The notes beneath the pieces were generated by a model. That model had not been told where the DNA came from and ran no database searches. It saw nothing but the letters and a program-made list of their open reading frames with translations. A stretch of DNA of 7,848 nucleotides from Candidatus Symbiobacter sp. (GTDB taxonomy: Bacteria; Pseudomonadota; Alphaproteobacteria; Elsterales; Elsteraceae): NCBI GenBank assembly GCA_030054015.1, contig JASGCR010000094.1, positions 1 to 7,848 of the forward strand. The letters are read 5' to 3'. Below are positions 4,296 to 7,848 of this stretch, in pieces. Positions within the stretch are counted from its first letter, which is position 1; every line of letters starts with the position of its first letter. Both the position numbers and the translations under genes were made by a program.

Positions 4296-4761
4296 AATTG
4301 AATCTTTCGAGTATCGCTCCAAAAATAGCGGACTTGATTATTACACGGAAGGTCTTATTCCATTTAATTTCAGGAATAGAGACAGCCGGTATTTAGTTGC
4401 TTCAATTGATCGCGGAAGTTATTTTACAAAAGTCCGCTTTGATAATAGCCATAAAGACCACTTCTCGATTACTGTATCGAGGGATTGGTCAACTAAAAGT
4501 GCCATAACCGAGCGGGAAAAGGGACACTTAGCAATGTCTCTAATTTTAAAGTTGGCAGGGATTTCCACACAACGTGAAACCAGGATTTTAATTGAACCTT
4601 CCCAACAAAAATTTTGGCCAGAGCTTGAGTGCGTTTTGGACGCAATTGGTTTAAAATACGAAAAAAGTTGTGGTCGTCTGCGATACGGCATCGATGCTTG
4701 GCCGCTGGACAACTTGATCCATGCTGCGATTGAATTCTATAACGCGAAGAATCTGGGCTAG
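4285..4761 (+). CDS. Hypothetical protein, 158 aa, second gene of the pair
   Basis: I do not recognise this family. The protein is 158 aa, soluble-looking and of mixed charge. An N-terminal part (1-35, with SKNSGLDYYTEGLIPFNFR) is followed by a strand-rich stretch (36-70: YLVASIDRGSYFTKVRFDN, then HFSITVSRDW). A helix follows (77-93, EREKGHLAMSLILKLAG), then RETRILIEPS (97-106), KFWPELECVLDAIGLKYEK (109-127) and a final helix (LDNLIHAAIEFYNAKN). There is no signal peptide or membrane helix. ATG 4285 has AAGGAGG (4271-4277) seven bases upstream and overlaps the 40-aa ORF by 11 bases. Codon use is AT-rich like the rest of the island. A small hairpin (AGCTGACT/GGTTAGCT, 4760-4782) sits on the stop codon but lacks a T-run. 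A role in an accessory module is inference from context. Confidence 0.75.
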   Translation: MCSKIESFEYRSKNSGLDYYTEGLIPFNFRNRDSRYLVASIDRGSYFTKVRFDNSHKDHFSITVSRDWSTKSAITEREKGHLAMSLILKLAGISTQRETRILIEPSQQKFWPELECVLDAIGLKYEKSCGRLRYGIDAWPLDNLIHAAIEFYNAKNLG

Positions 4762-4920
4762 CTGACTTACCGTTGGTTAGCTCAAATCGTTTATCGCCGG
4801 GTCCCTTAATAAAATAACGATTCTATTAATAGATCGAAGATTTGTTTTACGCTGGTCTTACTTAAGTCTATCTGAGGCCAAAACGGTTGCCTATGTCGAG
4901 TAAACTTTTTTCGTAATTTA

Positions 4921-4994
4921 GCAGATTCCAAGAATCACAGGGTAGTCCGTCACTCCTGCTCCTTGCAAAAAACCGCAATCTGCATTAGGACTAC
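4921..4994 (+). promoter_or_regulatory. Interleaved inverted repeats in the dxs upstream region
   Basis: The 274 bases between the island gene and dxs hold no gene. GCAGATT (4921-4927) is complementary to AATCTGC (4977-4983), and GTAGTCC (4942-4948) to GGACTAC (4988-4994). All four are perfect 7-mers and the two pairs interleave, the topology of an H-type pseudoknot. The last arm ends 41 bases before the dxs start. No known riboswitch consensus is recognised. This could be an RNA control element, or coincidence. No convincing dxs promoter can be assigned in this stretch. Confidence 0.3.
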
Positions 4995-5035
4995 GGTGTA
5001 AACTGCACTAATATTATCCACACCAGGGTGCCGCG

Positions 5036-7072
5036 GTGACAGCACAATCCGAGTCCAAAACCATCCCCAACGCGGCCCCAGATGCGGCGACGGAAAAAAA
5101 CCCGTCAACCACAACGCTGCAACGCCCCACCTTGCTGCAACGTATCGTGGCATCTGGACAAAACCCATTGCCCGCCCTGCGCCAGGTGGCGGATGAGGAT
5201 TTGCCTGAACTCGCCAACCAATTGCGCCAGGCCACCATCGATGCCGTCTCGGTCACGGGCGGGCATTTGGGAGCCGGGCTTGGGGTGGTGGAACTCACCC
5301 TTGCCCTGCATCACGTGTTTGACACGCCGCATGATCGCCTGATCTGGGATGTCGGGCATCAATGTTACCCCCATAAAATCCTGACCGGACGCGCGGATCG
5401 CATCAAAACCTTGCGCCAAGGGGGGGGCTTGTCCGGTTTTACCCGCCGCGCCGAATCCGAATTTGATCCGTTTGGGGCCGGGCATAGTTCGACCTCGATT
5501 TCCGCCGCCCTCGGCATGGCGGTCGCCCACGAACTCCAAGGCAAAACCAGCCGCCACATTGCCGTGATTGGCGACGGGGCCATGAGTGCCGGCATGGCGT
5601 ACGAAGCCATGAACAATGCCGGCGCGATGCAGGCGAAATTGATCGTGATTTTGAACGATAATGACATGTCGATTGCCCGCCCGGTCGGTGCCATGAGCCA
5701 TTATTTGTCGCGCATCACCTCGTCGGATTCTTATCGCCATTTGCGCCAAGTCGCCAAAGATGTTTTGTCCTATTTGCCCAGCCGCGTGTCGCGCCTGGCC
5801 CATCAAGCCGAGGAATATGCCCGCGGCCTGGTCGCAGGCGGCACTTTGTTTGAAGAAATGGGGTTTTATTATATTGGCCCATTGGATGGGCATAATTTCG
5901 ATCATCTGATGCCGGTATTGCGCAATATCCGCGATTCCGATGAACCCGGCCCGGTTTTGCTCCATGTCGTCACCCGCAAAGGCCACGGCTATCCCCCAGC
6001 CGAGCAATCCGCCGATAAATATCATGGTGTCAGCAAATTCGATGTCGAAACCGGCACGCAACAAACCTCCAAACCCAAAGCCCCCAGTTTCACCAGCATT
6101 TTTGGCCTTGCCCTCATCGCCGAGGCCGAGCGCGACCCCGCCATCATCGCCATCACCGCCGCCATGCCCGGCGGCACCGGTGTGGGGGAATTTGCCGCCC
6201 GTTTTCCCGACCGCGCCTTTGACGTTGGCATTGCCGAGCAACATGCCGTGACCTTTGCCGCCGGCCTCGCCTGTGAAGGCATGAAACCCTTTGTCGCTAT
6301 TTATTCGACTTTTTTGCAACGGGCTTATGACCAAATCGTCCATGATGTCGCCATTCAATCCTTGCCGGTGCGGTTTGCGATTGATCGCGCCGGGATGGTC
6401 GGGGCCGACGGAGCCACCCATGCCGGCAGTTTCGACATTGCTTTTCTGGCCTGTTTGCCCAATTTTGTCGTGATGGCGGCGGCGGACGAAGCCGAATTGA
6501 TCCATATGGTGGCAACGTCTTTGGCGATAAATGACCGCCCTTCGGCTTTTCGTTATCCGCGCGGCGAGGGGTTTGGTGTCGCATTGCCCGAACGGGGGGA
6601 GGTTCTTCCGATTGGGCGCGGGAGAATGGTGCGGCAAGCAGCGATGAGCCAGGCGGCGGTGACCCAGGCGGCGCATTCCGGGGCGGCCAAAAAACTGGCA
6701 TTGTTATCGTTCGGAGCCAGGCTTTATGAATGCCTCAAAGCCGCCGCAGAATTGGAGAAAATCGGCATTGCCGTAAGCGTCGCCGATGCCCGCTTTGCCA
6801 AGCCGCTGGATCATGATTTGGTGGCGCAATTGGCGGATCAGCACGATCTGCTCATCACCATCGAGGAGGGATCGATTGGCGGCTTTGCGGCCCAGGTGAT
6901 GCAGTTCCTCACCCAGTCCGGGCGGATGGATCGGGGTTTGGCGGTGCGAAATATGTTCTTCCCCGATATTTTTGTCGAACATGACAGCCCGTCGCACCAA
7001 TATGACCAGGTGGGTTTGACCGCCAGGGATATTATCCGTCTGGCGCAAATAACCTTGGGTTCTGGCTCTTGA
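5036..7072 (+). CDS. dxs: 1-deoxy-D-xylulose-5-phosphate synthase (Dxs)
   Basis: Dxs is a thiamin-diphosphate enzyme that condenses pyruvate and glyceraldehyde 3-phosphate to DXP, the first step of the MEP isoprenoid pathway and also a precursor for thiamin and pyridoxal in many bacteria. It acts in the cytoplasm as a dimer. Visible are His77 in [10 protein letters not shown] (equivalent to E. coli His49), [15 protein letters not shown] (105-119), the ThDP/Mg motif GDGAMSAG (179-186) with AMNNAG (191-196), catalytic Glu401 in [17 protein letters not shown] (462-467), RYPRGEG (506-512) and the C-terminal transketolase domain with [15 protein letters not shown] (607-621). At 678 aa it exceeds the usual 620-640, because of about 28 extra polar N-terminal residues and an Ala/Gln-rich insert near 530-552. 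The start is GTG 5036, with AGGG (5025-5028) seven bases upstream. Transcribed alone or with the gene at 7136. Confidence 0.97.
   Translation: MTAQSESKTIPNAAPDAATEKNPSTTTLQRPTLLQRIVASGQNPLPALRQVADEDLPELANQLRQATIDAVSVTGGHLGAGLGVVELTLALHHVFDTPHDRLIWDVGHQCYPHKILTGRADRIKTLRQGGGLSGFTRRAESEFDPFGAGHSSTSISAALGMAVAHELQGKTSRHIAVIGDGAMSAGMAYEAMNNAGAMQAKLIVILNDNDMSIARPVGAMSHYLSRITSSDSYRHLRQVAKDVLSYLPSRVSRLAHQAEEYARGLVAGGTLFEEMGFYYIGPLDGHNFDHLMPVLRNIRDSDEPGPVLLHVVTRKGHGYPPAEQSADKYHGVSKFDVETGTQQTSKPKAPSFTSIFGLALIAEAERDPAIIAITAAMPGGTGVGEFAARFPDRAFDVGIAEQHAVTFAAGLACEGMKPFVAIYSTFLQRAYDQIVHDVAIQSLPVRFAIDRAGMVGADGATHAGSFDIAFLACLPNFVVMAAADEAELIHMVATSLAINDRPSAFRYPRGEGFGVALPERGEVLPIGRGRMVRQAAMSQAAVTQAAHSGAAKKLALLSFGARLYECLKAAAELEKIGIAVSVADARFAKPLDHDLVAQLADQHDLLITIEEGSIGGFAAQVMQFLTQSGRMDRGLAVRNMFFPDIFVEHDSPSHQYDQVGLTARDIIRLAQITLGSGS
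6649..6673 (+). repeat. 15-bp-period direct repeat inside dxs
   Basis: CCAGGCGGCG occurs at 6649-6658 and again at 6664-6673. It encodes the repeating [10 protein letters not shown] in the insert before the C-terminal domain (residues about 538-548). The insert is probably a surface linker that grew by slippage. It keeps the frame. Confidence 0.6.
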
Positions 7073-7135
7073 TATTTTCTGGTGGCAGGCAAGATATAAG
7101 GTTCCGAGCCTGGGTTCGGCCAGAGGGTTTGTGTC

Positions 7136-7723
7136 TTGTCTTTGCTGGGTAAATTATTTCTTTGCGTTGCTTGGTTGGGTGTGTTGGTGCCGGTGAAATT
7201 ATGCGCCCAATCATTGGATGCGGCGTCGGCTGTGCGATTGGATGCGGTGCCAGATGCGCAGTCTGATGCGTCGTCTGATGCGCCGTCGGAAAGGCCGACC
7301 GCTCATCCCGGCCCCTATCCGCGCGATGGGGTTTATGCTGGCTTTAGCATCGTCAATCACATTGGGGCGGAGGGGGAGTTTAATCCCTTTGCTCCGGAAT
7401 TGTCGGTTTCTTATTCGCTGCAAAAATTTGACATGCGATCCATTTCCTTGATGGCTGGGGTTTATTATAATGGCGAATATCGCGCGAGCATCTATGGCGG
7501 GGCGCGGCTTGATTTTGATCGTTATTTTGATGTGAGTTTGGGTTTGGTGAATGGCTATCTGGATGATCCGGTCGTTCCCATGGCCGTGTTCGAGGTGCAT
7601 CCCTGGCCGAATTTGGGCGTGTTTTTCCTGCCCGGTGCCGAGCGGGTGAACGGGCATTTGCAATTTTTGCCGATATTGGGGGTACGGGTTAGGTTTAATG
7701 TTTTTTCATTTGAGGGGGATTGA
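7136..7723 (+). CDS. Exported beta-barrel-like envelope protein, 195 aa
   Basis: Residues 1-24 form a Sec signal peptide: basic MSLLGK, a hydrophobic core LFLCVAWLGVLVPV, then KLCA, with likely cleavage after Ala24. The lipobox is poor, so a lipoprotein is unlikely. Residues 28-51 form a disordered Asp-Ala-rich linker made of tetrapeptide repeats. From about 62 the chain alternates hydrophobic and polar residues with many Gly, Tyr and Phe (GVYAGFSIVNHIG, LMAGVYYNGEYRASIYGGAR, YFDVSLGLVNGY) and ends in LGVRVRFNVF before a short charged tail. This is typical of small outer-membrane beta-barrels. I cannot assign a named family. The start is TTG 7136, with GAGGG (7122-7126) nine bases upstream. 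No ATG or GTG fits this frame with a full signal peptide. It lies 63 bases after dxs, probably by chance of location. Confidence 0.75.
   Translation: MSLLGKLFLCVAWLGVLVPVKLCAQSLDAASAVRLDAVPDAQSDASSDAPSERPTAHPGPYPRDGVYAGFSIVNHIGAEGEFNPFAPELSVSYSLQKFDMRSISLMAGVYYNGEYRASIYGGARLDFDRYFDVSLGLVNGYLDDPVVPMAVFEVHPWPNLGVFFLPGAERVNGHLQFLPILGVRVRFNVFSFEGD
7217..7288 (+). repeat. 12-bp minisatellite in the envelope-protein gene
   Basis: Six consecutive 12-bp units run from 7217. Five begin with GATGCG (7217, 7241, 7253, 7265, 7277) and one is degenerate (7229, GCTGTG). They encode DAAS, AVRL, DAVP, DAQS, DASS and DAPS. Each unit is four codons, so gain or loss of units would keep the frame and only change linker length. 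Confidence 0.8.
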
Positions 7724-7742
7724 GGGGCCGAGTACGTCAGTC

Positions 7743-7791
7743 TCCTGATTGTTTCCGGTTGATTTCTATAAATTATTTACAACAATCAGGA
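7743..7791. other. Perfect 11-bp inverted repeat after the envelope gene
   Basis: TCCTGATTGTT (7743-7753) and AACAATCAGGA (7781-7791) match perfectly around a 27-base AT-rich spacer containing TATAAATTATTTAC. It begins 20 bases after the stop of the envelope gene. It could be the 3' hairpin of that transcript, although no T-run follows. It could also be an operator or the two ends of a small insertion. Confidence 0.45.
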
Positions 7792-7831
7792 ATTATGCTC
7801 CGTTTCCAAATGATTTCAGCTTTATGACCCC

Positions 7832-7848
7832 CCCTTCCTGCTTAGGAA
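7832..7848 (+). repeat. Dispersed hairpin repeat, cut by the window end
   Basis: CCCTTCCTGCTTAGG (7832-7846) is identical to 2118-2132, at the left boundary of the palindromic element. TTCCT (7835-7839) and AGGAA (7844-7848) can already pair around GCTT. If the sequence continues with G-rich bases, it would form a hairpin like that at 26-51. The copy is incomplete here. Confidence 0.55.

Noticed and set aside
4762..5035. Thiamin-pyrophosphate riboswitch or T-box upstream of dxs
   Set aside because: None of the conserved core sequences of these elements could be found. Only short interleaved inverted repeats are present.
5105..6676. 523-codon open frame on the minus strand
   Set aside because: It lies wholly inside dxs, whose frame carries all catalytic motifs. 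The antisense product is low-complexity (His/Gly/Arg-rich) and is a by-product of GC-rich third positions.
7100..7117. Small hairpin CCGAGC/GGTTCGG between dxs and the envelope gene as a dxs terminator
   Set aside because: It has only about six pairs including G-U and no T-run, so it is not supportable as a terminator.
7793..7827. Ten-codon ORF near the window end
   Set aside because: It is too short, lacks a ribosome site and has no second copy or conservation evidence.

Overview
The window looks like chromosomal DNA of an alphaproteobacterium. This rests on the protein character of the aminotransferase and of the 1-deoxy-D-xylulose-5-phosphate synthase (Dxs), and on their codon style (many GCC/CGC/GGC codons, with TTG common for Leu). 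I cannot name the genus from sequence alone. Two well-conserved metabolic genes flank a clearly more AT-rich stretch (about 2340-4990) that reads like an acquired island.

Layout. (1) 1-97: a GC-rich hairpin and one arm of a dispersed repeat. (2) 198-2006: a tight cluster on the + strand. It holds a class III omega-amino-acid:pyruvate aminotransferase, a 68-aa protein with two membrane segments that overlaps it in a TAATG junction, and two tandem 31-aa single-pass membrane microproteins. The microproteins have different membrane segments but an identical C-terminal tail, KYSDKNEK. A terminator-like hairpin with a T-run follows each microprotein. (3) 2078-2313: repeat DNA, comprising an inverted copy of the arm at 54-88 followed by a 187-bp palindromic, MITE-like element. 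(4) 2314-4990: AT-rich island. It has a long gene-free stretch with hairpins and one near-consensus promoter, an unrecognised 184-aa ORF, an orphan DUF1778/TacA-type ribbon-helix-helix protein with a 12-bp palindrome upstream, and a two-gene unit (40 aa + 158 aa, overlapping) behind a strong promoter and two near-perfect Shine-Dalgarno sites. (5) 5036-7072: dxs, the entry enzyme of the MEP isoprenoid pathway, with an N-terminal extension and a small repeat-derived insert. (6) 7136-7723: an exported, probably beta-barrel envelope protein whose post-signal linker is encoded by a 12-bp tandem repeat. (7) 7724-7848: a long inverted repeat and the beginning of another copy of the dispersed hairpin repeat.

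How the genes relate. The aminotransferase and Dxs are independent housekeeping enzymes. The membrane microproteins appear to be co-transcribed with the aminotransferase, but no functional link can be shown from sequence. The island genes have no recognised catalytic function. The RHH protein suggests a regulator or antitoxin that lacks its usual GNAT toxin partner here. The strongest candidates for something undescribed are the paired 31-aa microproteins and the 40-aa/158-aa coupled gene pair.
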